DNA from: Pseudomonas sp. v388
GTDB taxonomy: Bacteria; Pseudomonadota; Gammaproteobacteria; Pseudomonadales; Pseudomonadaceae
NCBI RefSeq assembly: GCF_003935425.1
Contig: NZ_RHQN01000007.1
Coordinates: forward strand, 284,449-348,448
Reading direction: 5' to 3'
Length of the DNA: 64,000 bases
The notes beneath the pieces are model-generated. The model was given only the letters and a program-made list of their open reading frames with translations, made no database searches and had not been told where the DNA came from. Position numbers and translations under genes: made by a program. Positions within the stretch are counted from its first letter, which is position 1; the number at the start of each line of letters is the position of its first letter. Below, piece after piece: positions 1 through 9,483 of this stretch.

Positions 1-1
1 G

Positions 2-394
2 GCAGCGGTCATGCCGGCCCACGTTATCTATCCCAAGGTTGATCCCCAGCCGGCCGGCTTCTCGCGTCGCTGGTTGCAGGACATCCTGCGCACCGAGTTG
101 CAATTCGATGGCGTTATCTTCAGCGATGACCTGTCCATGGCCGGCGCCCATGTGGTGGGCGACGCCGCCAGCCGCATCGAGGCGGCACTGTCGGCAGGTT
201 GCGATATGGGCCTGGTGTGCAACGACCGGGGTGCCGCCGAACTGGCGCTTGGCGCCGCGCAACGCCTGAAGGTCAAGCCGTCGGCGCGCATCGCCCGCAT
301 GCGCGGCCAGGCTCACGCCTGCGTCGAGTACCGCCAGCAACCGCGCTGGCTGGCGGCACTGGCGGCACTGCGCAGCGCGCAACTGATCGGCTGA
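2..394 (+). CDS. nagZ: Beta-N-acetylhexosaminidase NagZ, C-terminal part (gene cut by window edge)
   Basis: NagZ (glycoside hydrolase family 3) removes N-acetylglucosamine from muropeptides in the cytoplasm during peptidoglycan recycling. Its product feeds the AmpR/AmpC beta-lactamase signal. Only the last 130 residues are in the window and the frame is open to the left edge. The stretch [15 protein letters not shown] is the conserved GH3 NagZ segment containing the aspartate nucleophile region. The following [12 protein letters not shown] segment also matches the family. The catalytic His loop lies upstream, outside the window. The stop is at 392-394, and the gene ends 27 bp before the convergent cytochrome b561 gene. 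Confidence 0.93.
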   Translation, partial: AAVMPAHVIYPKVDPQPAGFSRRWLQDILRTELQFDGVIFSDDLSMAGAHVVGDAASRIEAALSAGCDMGLVCNDRGAAELALGAAQRLKVKPSARIARMRGQAHACVEYRQQPRWLAALAALRSAQLIG

Positions 395-421
395 CGTGGA
401 CGTTGGCCAGCGGGTATTGGC

Positions 422-967
422 TCACAGCATGCGCTTGAGCGTGTTGTCCTTGCGCACCAGGTGATGCCAGAGCGCGGCCACTACATGCAGGCCGATGACG
501 TAATAAAAGATCGAAGCCAGCAGCTTGTGCAGATCCTCGAAGTATTCCGCAGTGCGGCCTGATGTCGGCAAGGGCCAGGGGATCTGCAGTGTGGTCAGGG
601 GAATAGGCAGTGCGCCTTTCTCCACCATCACGGTAAGCACGCCAAGCACCGGCTGAACGAACAGAAACGCATACAGGGCGTAGTGGGAGAGTGTAGCGGC
701 CAGGCGCAGTGCGCCTTCCAGCGGCGGCAGGATATCCGGCGGTGGATGACGTCGCCGCTCGGCGACACGAAAGAACGCCATCAGCAGGATCAGGATGCCT
801 ACCCAAAAGTGACTCTGTACCACCAGTAGCCGGTATTCCGAGCCGCGGCTGAATTGGGTACGGCTGAGAATCAACGTGTATGCAAGAACGACCAGCAGCG
901 CCATCGCCCAGTGGAACCAGCGGGCCTTGGCCGTGTAGCGAAGTGAAACCGGTGCATCCACAGTCAT
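422..967 (-). CDS. Cytochrome b561, membrane di-heme electron carrier
   Basis: This 181-residue protein is probably an inner-membrane cytochrome b561 that passes electrons from the quinone pool to a periplasmic or membrane acceptor, by family. It starts with the family-typical LRYTAKARWFHWAMAL, where the histidine of the first helix is a heme ligand. It has four hydrophobic helices and further histidines (VQSHFWVG, LSHYALY, EDLHKLLA, IGLHVVAALWHHL) in the expected places. An upstream extension is open to 1048, but the ATG at 967 has a good AGGAG ribosome site just upstream and matches the family start. It is convergent with nagZ. The electron donor and acceptor cannot be read from the sequence. 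Confidence 0.88.
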   Translation of the reverse strand: MTVDAPVSLRYTAKARWFHWAMALLVVLAYTLILSRTQFSRGSEYRLLVVQSHFWVGILILLMAFFRVAERRRHPPPDILPPLEGALRLAATLSHYALYAFLFVQPVLGVLTVMVEKGALPIPLTTLQIPWPLPTSGRTAEYFEDLHKLLASIFYYVIGLHVVAALWHHLVRKDNTLKRML

Positions 968-1102
968 GCTCCTTGTCGCCGGCGGGCGGAGTAGCGGCGC
1001 GAGTATCGGTTTACTGACGCGATACCCGCCATGACTGGCTTTAAGCAAAGCTCATGCCCGACTGTCGGTATCAGCGTCAGCTGATGCACCCGTCTGATTA
1101 TG

Positions 1103-1606
1103 TTAGGGGTGAGCGGCCTGCAGCAGCTTGGCTTGCTCAAGATGGGCTTCGAGCTTGGGCAGGGTTTTCCTTGCGTAGTCCTGTAAATCCGGCACGTCGT
1201 TGTTCTCGCTTTGTTCGCGGAACAGTTCGACGGCTTCTTCATGGGCGTCAACCTGGTTATTGGCATACGCCTTGTCGAACGATCCCTCTCGATATTCGAG
1301 AATCAGTTTCTTGACCCGATCGGTGATGGCCGCATCATCGGAAGGCGGAAGTTTGAGCTTGTCGGCCAGTTCCATCAGTTCCTGATTGGCGGCCCGGTGG
1401 TCGTCGATCATCATCTGGGCGAACTTCTTCACGTCAGCCGATTGGCTTTTTTGTACGGCAAGCTCGCCATTCTGGATCTCTGCCAGGCCGCTGGCAGAAG
1501 CGTCTTCGACGAATGCCCTGGGGGATGCCGCAAAGGCTTGGCCGGCCGCCATGCCGACGACCAATGCCAGTGCGCTGGAGCGCAGTACGCGGGTGAACTG
1601 TTTCAT
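1103..1606 (-). CDS. DUF4142 domain-containing secreted protein
   Basis: This 167-residue protein has a clear Sec signal peptide (MKQFTRVLRSSALALVVGMA, probable cleavage after AFA). The DUF4142 domain fills the rest, with the hallmark FAQMMIDDHRAANQEL helix followed by a four-helix-bundle pattern. The domain is ferritin-like in its helical pattern, and members are periplasmic or exported proteins of unknown function. The ATG at 1606 was chosen over a TTG nine bases upstream because GGAG at 1617-1620 lies ten bases before it. It is divergent from nothing and stands between two other minus-strand genes with gaps over 50 bp, so it is probably its own transcript. Confidence 0.85.
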   Translation of the reverse strand: MKQFTRVLRSSALALVVGMAAGQAFAASPRAFVEDASASGLAEIQNGELAVQKSQSADVKKFAQMMIDDHRAANQELMELADKLKLPPSDDAAITDRVKKLILEYREGSFDKAYANNQVDAHEEAVELFREQSENNDVPDLQDYARKTLPKLEAHLEQAKLLQAAHP

Positions 1607-1659
1607 GGTTCGCAATCTCCATCAGGTCGGTTGAATGAGTGTGCCGTGGGGTGTCAGGG

Positions 1660-2094
1660 TCATTTCAACGGGTAGCTGAACCGCCCGCCTGCCTGTTCGC
1701 AGTCGATTCGCGCCTGGGCTTGTTCCTGCACCTGGTAATACCAGGTGATGCGCTGTGCGTCGTCCGGGACCTGCACGGTGTTGGCTCCAGGTTCACGACT
1801 GGCGGAGCGCTCATTGGCGAGCGTTTCTGGAGTCAGGGTGGCGCTGCACGACGCCATGGCGCCCGAAGGGCAGCTCTGCACCTTGCGTTTTTCGGTGGGT
1901 GCGGTGCTCTTGTCCTCATTGCTGCACGACCAGTCGATGGCGCCTGTCGGCATCCCCTTGTATTCGTAACAGATATGCGTCTGCACCACGGGTACCTCAG
2001 GGCTGGCCGGCCGTGTGGTTACCTCGCAGGCTTCGCCGAACGCCAGGCCGCAGACCAGGCAGCTGGCCACGGGGATGCAGAACTTGAGGCTCAT
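1660..2094 (-). CDS. Secreted cysteine-containing hypothetical protein
   Basis: I do not recognise a family. The 144-residue product starts with a signal peptide (MSLKFCIPVASCLVCGLAFG) that ends near the first mature cysteine. The mature part has further cysteines (HICYEY, DWSCSNED, VQSCPSGAM, ASCSATL, RIDCEQAGG) suited to disulfides, so a periplasmic or outer location is likely. The C-terminus contains ITWYYQVQEQAQARIDCEQ, an amphipathic stretch. The Shine-Dalgarno is weak (GAGAG). It lies 54 bp upstream of the DUF4142 gene on the same strand and could be co-transcribed with it. No enzyme motif is visible. Confidence 0.6.
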   Translation of the reverse strand: MSLKFCIPVASCLVCGLAFGEACEVTTRPASPEVPVVQTHICYEYKGMPTGAIDWSCSNEDKSTAPTEKRKVQSCPSGAMASCSATLTPETLANERSASREPGANTVQVPDDAQRITWYYQVQEQAQARIDCEQAGGRFSYPLK

Positions 2095-2267
2095 GGTGGT
2101 TATCTCTCACGGCTCTTGATTAGTCGGAATCGGGCGGCCGGGGCGAAGTTCCGGCGCACATGACGAACGGCGGTGCGGGTGGCCGGACGCGTCTGGCGTG
2201 GGCAGCGCATGGAACCTGTGCGCGCGGCAGGCTTCATATGACGTGAACCATGATCGAGGAGCGAGAC

Positions 2268-3053
2268 TTGACCAGTGCCAACACGCCTGTCGGCGATATC
2301 AAACCGGTATCGGCGAGCATTTCGATGAATGTGCTGACCATGAATATGCATATGGGCTTTGGCATCTTCAATCGGCGCTTCATTCTGCCAGAGCTGCGCG
2401 AAGCGGTGCGCAGCGTATCGGCCGACGTTGTGTTCCTCCAGGAAGTGCACGGCGAGCACCAGAGCCATGCCGCTCGGGTGAAGGACTGGCCGACGATTTC
2501 CCAGTACGAATTCCTGGCCGACAGCATGTGGAGCGATTTCGCTTATGGACGCAATGCGGTGTATCCGGAAGGCGACCATGGCAACGCGTTGCTGTCCAAG
2601 TACCCGATCCTGCGTCACGAGAACCTGGACATTTCCATCCATGGCACCGAGGAGCGCGGCTTGTTGCACTGCGTGCTCGACGTGCCGCACTTCGGTGAAG
2701 TGCATGCCGTCTGTGTCCATCTGGGCCTGATGGAGAGCCACCGCCGGGCCCAGCTCAAGTTGCTGGCCGAGCTGATGGCCCGCCTGCCGGAGGGCGCACC
2801 GGTCATTGTGGCCGGCGACTTCAACGACTGGCGCCTGCGGGCCGATGCGCTGCTGCAGGGTACCGGCCTGCACGAAGTCTTCGTGCAGCGTTTCGGCGCG
2901 CCGGCCAAGAGCTTTCCGGCGCGCTGGCCGTTGCTGCGGCTCGACCGCATCTATGTGCGCAATGCCACAACCCATCGGCCGAAAGTGCTGTCCAATCGTC
3001 CGTGGTCCCATCTTTCCGATCATGCACCGCTGGCGGTGGAGGTGACCTTATGA
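2268..3053 (+). CDS. Endonuclease/exonuclease/phosphatase family protein (YbhP-like)
   Basis: This is a metal-dependent EEP-fold hydrolase. The motifs are all present: MNMHMGFG near the start, [10 protein letters not shown] with the metal-binding Glu, [17 protein letters not shown] with the catalytic Asp-Asn pair, and [11 protein letters not shown] with the terminal Asp-His. A start at TTG 2268 is preferred because GAGGAG sits six bases upstream and the product then begins MTSANTP as in related pseudomonad proteins. An ATG at 2250 in the same frame lacks a ribosome site. The stop overlaps the clsB start (ATGA), so the two are coupled. As in the ybhP-clsB-ybhN cluster of enterobacteria, a role in membrane-lipid metabolism is suspected, but the substrate is unknown. 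Confidence 0.85.
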   Translation: MTSANTPVGDIKPVSASISMNVLTMNMHMGFGIFNRRFILPELREAVRSVSADVVFLQEVHGEHQSHAARVKDWPTISQYEFLADSMWSDFAYGRNAVYPEGDHGNALLSKYPILRHENLDISIHGTEERGLLHCVLDVPHFGEVHAVCVHLGLMESHRRAQLKLLAELMARLPEGAPVIVAGDFNDWRLRADALLQGTGLHEVFVQRFGAPAKSFPARWPLLRLDRIYVRNATTHRPKVLSNRPWSHLSDHAPLAVEVTL

Positions 3054-4315
3054 CTCAGGAGACAGTCAGGCAGGGCAAATGGATCGACGGCAACTCCGTC
3101 GAATTGCTGATCAACGGCGAGGATTTCTATACCCGCGTATTCGAGTGCATTCGCGCCGCACGCAAGCAGGTGCTGGTCGAGACGTTCATCATTTTCGAGG
3201 ACCGCATCGGCGTCGAGCTTCAGCAGGCGCTGATCCAGGCCGCCAACAATGGCGCGCAGGTGGTGGTCACCGTGGATGACTACGGCACTTCCGACCTCAG
3301 CTCGGCGTTCGTGCGCGCCATGCTCGATGTGGGCATCCAGATCCAGCTGTTCGACCCGCGTCCCCGGTTCATGGGCATGCGTACCAACCTGTTTCGTCGC
3401 CTGCATCGCAAAGTGGTGGTGATCGATGGAGAGCTGGGCTTCATCGGCGGGATCAACTACAGCGTCGACCACATGACCGACAGCGGCCTGACCGCCAAGC
3501 AGGACTATGCCGTGCTGGTGCGGGGGCCGATCATTGCCAGCATCCACCGCAGCGCCTTGCATATGCTCAGTGAAGGGGTGCGTGGCAAGCTGACGTCGAT
3601 CCCGCTCAAGCTCGACCGTGCCGGCAGCGCCCGCATGTTGTTGGCCGAACGTGACAACACCGAACACACCACCGACATCGAAGAGCATTACCTGGATGCG
3701 ATTCGCAAGGCCAACCAGCGCATCACCCTGGCCAACGCGTATTTCTTTCCCAGCTATCGTTTTCTGCGCGAACTGCGCAACGCGGCGCGACGCGGGGTCA
3801 AGGTCACGCTGATTCTCCAGGGCCAGCCGGACATGCCGTTCGTGCGCGTCTGCTCGCGCCTGACCTACACCTATCTGTTGCGCGACGGGGTGGTGATCCA
3901 CGAGTACAAACAGCGTGCCCTGCACGGCAAGGTGGCGCTGATCGATCACGAATGGTCGACAGTGGGGTCCAGCAACCTCGATCCGCTCAGTCTGGCCCTG
4001 AACCTGGAAGCCAACCTGTTCATTCGCGACCGCGAGCTGAACCAGCACCTGCACGAGCATCTGCGCGATCTGGCCGCCGCCCACAGTACCCAGATCAGCC
4101 TCAAGGGTGCGGCACGAGGTCAATGGTGGCGAGCGCCGATGATATTCCTGTGCTTTCACTTTCTGCGCCACTTTCCGGCCATCGCCGGACTGTTTCCGGT
4201 CCACGGCATGCGGCTCAAGCCGGTCCGTGCCGGAGATGTGGTGCCCGAGGCCAGTGTCATTGAAGAACAGCAGCAAGCCAGCCGGGAAATGCCGGATCAG
4301 GAGAAGACGTTATGA
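3050..4315 (+). CDS. clsB: Cardiolipin synthase B (phospholipase D family)
   Basis: ClsB condenses phosphatidyl donors to make cardiolipin. The 421-residue product has the two HKD motifs of the phospholipase D superfamily: His119-Lys121-Asp126 in [17 protein letters not shown] and His292-Lys294-Asp299 in [19 protein letters not shown]. There is no N-terminal membrane hairpin, which separates ClsB from ClsA. The ATG at 3050 overlaps the stop of the upstream EEP gene, and the downstream ybhN-like gene starts inside the clsB stop (ATGA at 4312). All three genes therefore form one translationally coupled operon. Length and motif spacing are normal for ClsB. Confidence 0.92.
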   Translation: MTQETVRQGKWIDGNSVELLINGEDFYTRVFECIRAARKQVLVETFIIFEDRIGVELQQALIQAANNGAQVVVTVDDYGTSDLSSAFVRAMLDVGIQIQLFDPRPRFMGMRTNLFRRLHRKVVVIDGELGFIGGINYSVDHMTDSGLTAKQDYAVLVRGPIIASIHRSALHMLSEGVRGKLTSIPLKLDRAGSARMLLAERDNTEHTTDIEEHYLDAIRKANQRITLANAYFFPSYRFLRELRNAARRGVKVTLILQGQPDMPFVRVCSRLTYTYLLRDGVVIHEYKQRALHGKVALIDHEWSTVGSSNLDPLSLALNLEANLFIRDRELNQHLHEHLRDLAAAHSTQISLKGAARGQWWRAPMIFLCFHFLRHFPAIAGLFPVHGMRLKPVRAGDVVPEASVIEEQQQASREMPDQEKTL

Positions 4316-5325
4316 CCCAGGCAGCCGATGCATCCGCCGGACATCCACAGAGCAGCAAGTGGAAATGGGCCAAGCGGGCCTTCAACGCGTTTTTCTTCAT
4401 TGCGGTACCGGTGCTCCTGTTTCTGCTGGTGAAGAACCTGGACTGGAAAGAAGTCAGCCATGCGTTGCAGTCGTACAAGGCTAGTACCTTGCTGATTGCC
4501 GGGGCGATTGCCTGTGCCAGTTACCTGACCTATTGCGGTTTCGACATCCTGGCGCGCTATTACACGCGTCATAAACTGTCGATCAAGCAGATCGTGCCGG
4601 TGACCTTTGTCTGCTATGCCTTCAACCTCAACCTGAGTTCCTGGGTAGGCGGCATCGCGCTGCGTTACCGCCTGTATTCGCGGCTGGGCCTGGATGTGCC
4701 GACCATTACCCGGATTCTGAGCCTGAGCCTGATCACCAACTGGCTGGGCTGGATGTTCCTGGCAGGTATCGTCTTTTCGTTGCGCTTTCTGGAATTGCCG
4801 GAACAGTGGGCAATCGGCACCACCTCGCTGCAGCTGATCGGCTTTGCATTGCTGGCGGTCTGCACGGCGTATCTGGTGGCGTGTCGCTTTTCCACGCGGC
4901 GCTCATGGACGATCCGCGGTCAGGAGATCGTGCTCCCTTCGCTCAAGCAGGCATTGATGCAGGCCGGGCTGGGGGCGCTGAACTGGTCCTTGATGGCGCT
5001 GGTGATCTACACGCTATTGCCAAAAGAGGCGTTCTATCCGGCGGTGCTGGGCGTGTTGTTGATCAGCAGCATTGCCGGTGTCATCACCCATATTCCGGCG
5101 GGGCTGGGCGTTCTGGAGACCGTGTTCATCACCTTGCTGTCGCACCAGTTTTCCAAGGGCAGCATGCTCGCGGCCCTGATCGGTTATCGGGCCGTCTACT
5201 TCCTGCTGCCGTTGCTGGTTGCGGTGGTGGTCTACCTGGTGCTGGAAAAGCGCGCCAAGAAGATGGGGCAGCAGAACCAGGAGCGTAGCGCCGGTAAAGC
5301 CGGCGCTCCGCACGGAACCTCCTGA
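4312..5325 (+). CDS. YbhN/lysylphosphatidylglycerol synthase-type integral membrane protein
   Basis: The 337-residue protein has about eight membrane helices. It matches the YbhN/UPF0104 family related to the flippase domain of MprF (conserved NLNLSSWVGGIALRYRLYSRLGL and THIPAGLGVLETVF segments). The family is proposed to move lipids across the inner membrane, and fusion or pairing with ClsB supports a cardiolipin-related role, which is inference. The start overlaps the clsB stop by four bases. The last codons contain an 8-bp perfect hairpin (AGCGCCGG/CCGGCGCT, 5287-5307), but no U-run follows it, so it is not a convincing terminator. Confidence 0.85.
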   Translation: MTQAADASAGHPQSSKWKWAKRAFNAFFFIAVPVLLFLLVKNLDWKEVSHALQSYKASTLLIAGAIACASYLTYCGFDILARYYTRHKLSIKQIVPVTFVCYAFNLNLSSWVGGIALRYRLYSRLGLDVPTITRILSLSLITNWLGWMFLAGIVFSLRFLELPEQWAIGTTSLQLIGFALLAVCTAYLVACRFSTRRSWTIRGQEIVLPSLKQALMQAGLGALNWSLMALVIYTLLPKEAFYPAVLGVLLISSIAGVITHIPAGLGVLETVFITLLSHQFSKGSMLAALIGYRAVYFLLPLLVAVVVYLVLEKRAKKMGQQNQERSAGKAGAPHGTS

Positions 5326-5353
5326 CCGCCTTCTGCGCCGTGCGCTCGCGGGG

Positions 5354-6748
5354 TCAGCGCTGCTGATCCTGTCGGGCGAAGGTTTTCACCGCGTTCACCG
5401 CCTCGCGGGTGCCATCGCTGATCTGCACGATGACCGATCCGGCGCGGTCTGCCAGTTCGACCCCCTTGGCGGCATTGCTGCGAGTGTTGTCCATGCTCTC
5501 GATGGCCTGGCGCGTCTCGTTCTGAATCACCCCGATCATCTCGGAAATCTCTGCGGTCGAACGGCTGGTGCGTCCGGCCAGCTGACGAACTTCATCGGCC
5601 ACCACGGCGAATCCGCGACCCTGTTCACCGGCACGCGCCGCCTCGATAGCGGCATTGAGCGCCAGCAGGTTGGTCTGGTCGGCAATGCTGCGAATCGTAT
5701 TGACGATGGCGGTGATCTGCTCCGAACGCTCGCCCAGTTGCGCGATCATCCGTGACGACTCTTCGATGTTGATCGAAATCTGCCGCATCTCCGCCGCGGC
5801 CTGCTGAATCACTTCGGTACCTTGGGCGGTGATGTCCTGGGTCTGAACGGAGATGTGATACGCCTGCGCGGCGCTGCTCGCGTCCTGTTCGTGTTGCTCG
5901 ACCCTGGCGGTGATGTCCGAGGCGAACTTGATGATCTTCCACAGTTTTCCGTCGGCGTCGTAGACCGGGTTGTAACTGGCTTCCAGCCACAGCGTCCGAC
6001 CCTGGCGGTTGACGCGTCGGAACTGGCCGCTGAAAAACTCGCCAGCGTTGAGTCGGCGCCAGAAGTCAGCATATTCGCGGCTGCTGACCAGATCGCTGGG
6101 GCACAGCATCCGATGGTGCTTGCCGAGCAGTTCTGCTTCGCTGTAGCCCACCAGGCCGGTCAGATTGCTGTTGGCGCGCAGAATGTGGCCTTGCAGGTCG
6201 AACTCGATGACACCCATGGCGCGGTCGATGGCTTGCAGCTTGTTCTGGGCTTCGCTCTCTGCCTGAACCTTGTCAGTCACGTCCAGCGCGTACTTGATGA
6301 CCCGCACCGGACGGCCCGAACTGTCCTTGACCGGGTTGTAGCTGGCTTCCAGCCAGACGGTGCGGCCGTCGCCGGCGATCCTGCGAAAGGTCTGCGCAAC
6401 GTACTCGCCGGCCCGCAGCCGTGCCCACAGGCGAGTGTACTCACTGCCGCGCACGTAGTCGTCGGGGCAGAACATCTTGTGCTCCTTGCCCACCACGGCC
6501 TCACGGGTGTAGCGCATGGTGGCGAGGAAGTTGTCGTTGGCGTCGAGGACCCTGCCATCGAGATCGAACTCGATGGTTGCCATGGAACGATCGATGGCTG
6601 TCAGTAGCCAGGCCTGGGTTTCGATGACATGTTGCAGCGTGGAAAGCTCTTTCTTGGAATTGAAGAACACGGAGGTGGCCTGGCTTGTAAGGTCTGGAAA
6701 CGGTTTCGGTCCCTGGTCTTGATCTCTTCTGGAGGTCATGCCCGTCAT
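5354..6748 (-). CDS. Soluble PAS-PAS methyl-accepting receptor, BdlA-like
   Basis: Two PAS domains come first (about residues 45-160 and 165-285), each ending in a PAC-like segment with the shared phrase [10 protein letters not shown] / [10 protein letters not shown] and [11 protein letters not shown] / [11 protein letters not shown]. The chemoreceptor signalling domain follows, with the highly conserved hairpin containing [20 protein letters not shown] and [13 protein letters not shown]. No membrane segment is present, so it is cytoplasmic. The layout and the length of about 460 residues match BdlA, the biofilm-dispersion sensor of P. aeruginosa, and Aer-like receptors. The first 25 codons of the longest reading were dropped. 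ATG 6748 or 6739 are both possible, neither with a strong ribosome site. It is convergent with the clsB operon. Confidence 0.85.
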   Translation of the reverse strand: MTGMTSRRDQDQGPKPFPDLTSQATSVFFNSKKELSTLQHVIETQAWLLTAIDRSMATIEFDLDGRVLDANDNFLATMRYTREAVVGKEHKMFCPDDYVRGSEYTRLWARLRAGEYVAQTFRRIAGDGRTVWLEASYNPVKDSSGRPVRVIKYALDVTDKVQAESEAQNKLQAIDRAMGVIEFDLQGHILRANSNLTGLVGYSEAELLGKHHRMLCPSDLVSSREYADFWRRLNAGEFFSGQFRRVNRQGRTLWLEASYNPVYDADGKLWKIIKFASDITARVEQHEQDASSAAQAYHISVQTQDITAQGTEVIQQAAAEMRQISINIEESSRMIAQLGERSEQITAIVNTIRSIADQTNLLALNAAIEAARAGEQGRGFAVVADEVRQLAGRTSRSTAEISEMIGVIQNETRQAIESMDNTRSNAAKGVELADRAGSVIVQISDGTREAVNAVKTFARQDQQR

Positions 6749-7251
6749 GAGCAGTGATGGCACTATATGTACATCTACGCTGCATTTGTATAACCGCTGT
6801 ACAAAAAATACCGTTAACAATGAATAGTCCTGCGCAAGCCATCCGGATGAGTGTCTTTTGGCGCTTCACGATGGTCGGGTCACCTCATTTTGAAGGGGCG
6901 ACGCGCGCCGTTCGCTGAGCGGCATGGCTTGCCCGCCGTTGCGTTCCGACGTGCTGCAGCGCTCGATCCGGCAGTTCTTCGGTCCGGGCATCTATCCTCC
7001 AGACTGGAAGGTCGAAATGCGAACCGAAGTAGCCCGGGGATTTATGGGGAGTTGCACTCTCATTGCCAGGCGTGACAGGCGCGCGTGCATCAGGTTTTTT
7101 GGAGTGCCGGGTGTCTTCGCGGGCTTTCGATCCTGTACAAAAACAGTCACTGATTACTGTCATAGCGGTGCAGCCATGCCCATTCGCGCTTGCAGATTCG
7201 CTTCGTGGGCGACCTGCAGCGCACCGGTGCCCGATGGACGAGGATCTATTC
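6749..7251. other. 503-bp intergenic region between the receptor gene and iolB
   Basis: No convincing gene was found here. The last 15 bp before iolB hold its ribosome site (GAGGA near 7239). A stretch around 6780-6830 is AT-rich and should hold the promoter of the minus-strand receptor gene, but no clear -35/-10 pair could be fixed. A sequence at 7133-7146 (CTGT-N6-ACAG) is close to, but too short for, a LexA box. Confidence 0.5.
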
Positions 7252-8061
7252 ATGAATCTGCTCACCAGAAGCAACCCCAAGGGGCGCGATATCGTGGCGC
7301 TGCCGGCGGGCCTGCTGACTTACGTCGGCTTTGCCGCCTATCGTCTCGAAGCGGGGGAGCGGCTGCCGCTGGATGCGGCGGACCGGGAACTGTGTGTCGT
7401 GTTACTCACCGGCCACGCCAGCGTCACTGGCGAAGCGCTCGGGCAAGGCGCGTTCGGCTGGGAGAATATCGGCGACCGCCATTCGGTCTTCGAGGACGCT
7501 TCGCCGTTCGCCATGTACCTGCCGCCTCACAGCCAGGCGCACCTGACGGCCCTGGGCCCGGCCCATGTGGCCGTGTGCTCGGCGCCGGGCGACAGCGCCA
7601 AACCGGTCCCGGCTCGATTGCTCACGCCGGACAGCATGAAGCGCAGCGTGCGCGGCACTGGCGCCTGCACCCGCTATGTCTGTGAAATACTGCCGGACAC
7701 CGAGCTGGCGCACTCGCTGCTGGTGGTGGAGGTGCGCACGCCTTCCGGACACTGCTCCAGCTACCCGCCGCACAAGCACGACCTGGATAACCTGCCGGAC
7801 GAAAGCTTTCTGGAAAAGTCCTGCTATCACCAGGTCAATCCACCCCAAGGGTTCGTTTTCCAGCGGGTCTACACTGAGGACCGCAGTCTGGATCAGGCCA
7901 TGGCCGTGGAAAATCACGACCTGGTCGCCGTGCCCAGAGGGTATCACCCGGTGTGCGTGCCCTATGGCTACGAAGCGTGCTGTCTCAATGTCATGGCTGG
8001 CCCCACCCGTGGCCGGCAAGCCCGCGATGATTCGCAGCACAGTTGGCTGATGGATCTGTAA
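7252..8061 (+). CDS. iolB: 5-deoxy-glucuronate isomerase IolB
   Basis: IolB converts 5-deoxy-glucuronate to 2-deoxy-5-keto-gluconate in myo-inositol catabolism. The 269-residue cupin-fold protein carries the expected family features: MNLLTRSNPKGRDI at the start, the SYPPHKHDLDNLPDE metal-binding cluster with two histidines, and VPRGYHPVCVPYGYEACCLNVMAGP near the end. Start 7252 was chosen because GAGGA lies about seven bases upstream and the family begins there. The frame is open further upstream without a good ribosome site. In pseudomonads iolB normally sits in an iolCEBIDG cluster. Here it stands alone beside a Gfo/Idh oxidoreductase. A hairpin (8065-8089) follows the gene without a U-run. 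Confidence 0.93.
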   Translation: MNLLTRSNPKGRDIVALPAGLLTYVGFAAYRLEAGERLPLDAADRELCVVLLTGHASVTGEALGQGAFGWENIGDRHSVFEDASPFAMYLPPHSQAHLTALGPAHVAVCSAPGDSAKPVPARLLTPDSMKRSVRGTGACTRYVCEILPDTELAHSLLVVEVRTPSGHCSSYPPHKHDLDNLPDESFLEKSCYHQVNPPQGFVFQRVYTEDRSLDQAMAVENHDLVAVPRGYHPVCVPYGYEACCLNVMAGPTRGRQARDDSQHSWLMDL

Positions 8062-8165
8062 GCGGCCGCTGGCGGGCAATGCCAGCGGCGGCAAGGTCGT
8101 GCTGCGCGCTATCATGGGCACCCTGCGGCGGCGTGCGACGCGTGGGTAAACGATCAGGAGCAGCT

Positions 8166-9185
8166 ATGAGAATCGGACTGGTGGGATATGGCAAGGGTGG
8201 GCGTTACTTTCATGCCACTCTGATTTCGGGGCTGGCGGGTACCAGCTTTGCGGGCGTCGTCACGCGCTCGCCGCAGCGCAGGCAAGAAGTCGCCGCCGAC
8301 CATCCCGGCGTGGCGACGTTCGACTCGCTGGCCGACCTGGCTGCGGCCGGTGTGGACGTGGTGGCGATCTCCACGCCACTGGCCTCGCGCCGGGCCTTGA
8401 TCCTAGAAGCGATCGGCCTGGGTATCGGGGTGGTCAGTGACAAGCCTTTCGCGCAAAGCGCTGCCCAGGCTCGAGAGCTGGTGGATGCCGCCGAGCGTGG
8501 CGGGGTGATGCTCAGCGTGTTCCAGAATCGACGCTGGGATTCGGACTTCCTGACCATTCGCAAGCTGCTCGATGAACAGACGCTGGGCCCCATCACTCGA
8601 TTCGAATCCAGCATCGAGCGCTTCTCGCCTTCGTCGGTCGGCAAGGCCAGCGGCGGCGGTGTGCTGCGTGATCTGGGCAGTCATCTGGTGGATCAGGCGC
8701 TGGTGTTGTTCGGGCCGGTCAAAAGGGTCTATGCCGAGCTGCAATACGCGGCTGCCGACCCGTTGCTGGATCACACCTTCTTCCTGGCCTTGACCCATGC
8801 CGGCGGTGTTGTGTCGCATCTGTCCGGCAGCTGTCTGCAGAACACCCCCAAGCCGAGGTTCCGGGTCAGCGGTTCATTGGGCTGCTACAGCGTCGAAGGG
8901 CTTGACGGTCAGGAAGCCGCCGCCATGGCCGGGCTGACGCCCCGCAGTGAAGGCGAGCGCTGGGGCGTCGAGGCCGAAGAGCGCTGGGGCTGGATCGAAC
9001 AGGGCGAACATCGTGTGCGAGTGCCTTCCGAGCGTGGTCGCTGGCAGGAGTTCTATCGTCTGCTGCGCCTGGCGGTCGATGGACAGGGGCGCAACCCGGT
9101 CGATCCGTATGAAGCCGTGGCCGGGGCCATCGTCATGGACGCCGCACGCACCAGCGCCGAGCAAGGGCGAGTGGTGGAACTCTAG
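8166..9185 (+). CDS. Gfo/Idh/MocA family NAD(P)-dependent oxidoreductase
   Basis: This 339-residue protein has an N-terminal Rossmann domain with the dinucleotide motif GLVGYGKGGRYFH, the conserved GVVSDKPFAQ segment whose lysine is the EKP-type catalytic residue, and the C-terminal alpha/beta domain with GGVLRDLGSHLVDQ, where His is part of the active site. AGGAG at 8156-8160 precedes the ATG at 8166. It lies 104 bp after iolB on the same strand. The family includes inositol dehydrogenases and many other sugar oxidoreductases. The neighbour hints at an inositol-type or related sugar substrate, but the sequence alone does not decide it. Confidence 0.87.
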   Translation: MRIGLVGYGKGGRYFHATLISGLAGTSFAGVVTRSPQRRQEVAADHPGVATFDSLADLAAAGVDVVAISTPLASRRALILEAIGLGIGVVSDKPFAQSAAQARELVDAAERGGVMLSVFQNRRWDSDFLTIRKLLDEQTLGPITRFESSIERFSPSSVGKASGGGVLRDLGSHLVDQALVLFGPVKRVYAELQYAAADPLLDHTFFLALTHAGGVVSHLSGSCLQNTPKPRFRVSGSLGCYSVEGLDGQEAAAMAGLTPRSEGERWGVEAEERWGWIEQGEHRVRVPSERGRWQEFYRLLRLAVDGQGRNPVDPYEAVAGAIVMDAARTSAEQGRVVEL

Positions 9186-9483
9186 AAAGGCCGCCGAGGG
9201 CGGCATTCGCCGGGCGGTCGCGGCCGGCCGGCGCTGGAACCGAACCGCCCCGGCCGGGTCATAAACTCTTCAAACCCGTTGTCCAGGCGCGATCCAGACC
9301 GCTTACGCAGCGCCGGCACCGTAATTGTTATGGAAAAACCCCTCAATTAGGTTGCCGAGCGACAAAGCCGGCCTTAGACTGCCGCCCCTCGTAAATTGAG
9401 TGCCAGGTGGCGCTTGGAAATGATGGCGCTTTTACGGCAACGTTGAGCCGCTCCTCAATGCACGTTTTTTTATAGAGAAATCA

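Noticed and set aside
5287-5307. Hairpin at the end of the ybhN-like gene as terminator
   Set aside because: It lies inside the coding sequence and no U-run follows.
7133-7146. Possible LexA box CTGT-N6-ACAG
   Set aside because: LexA boxes have an 8-bp centre. This one has 6, and no SOS gene follows.
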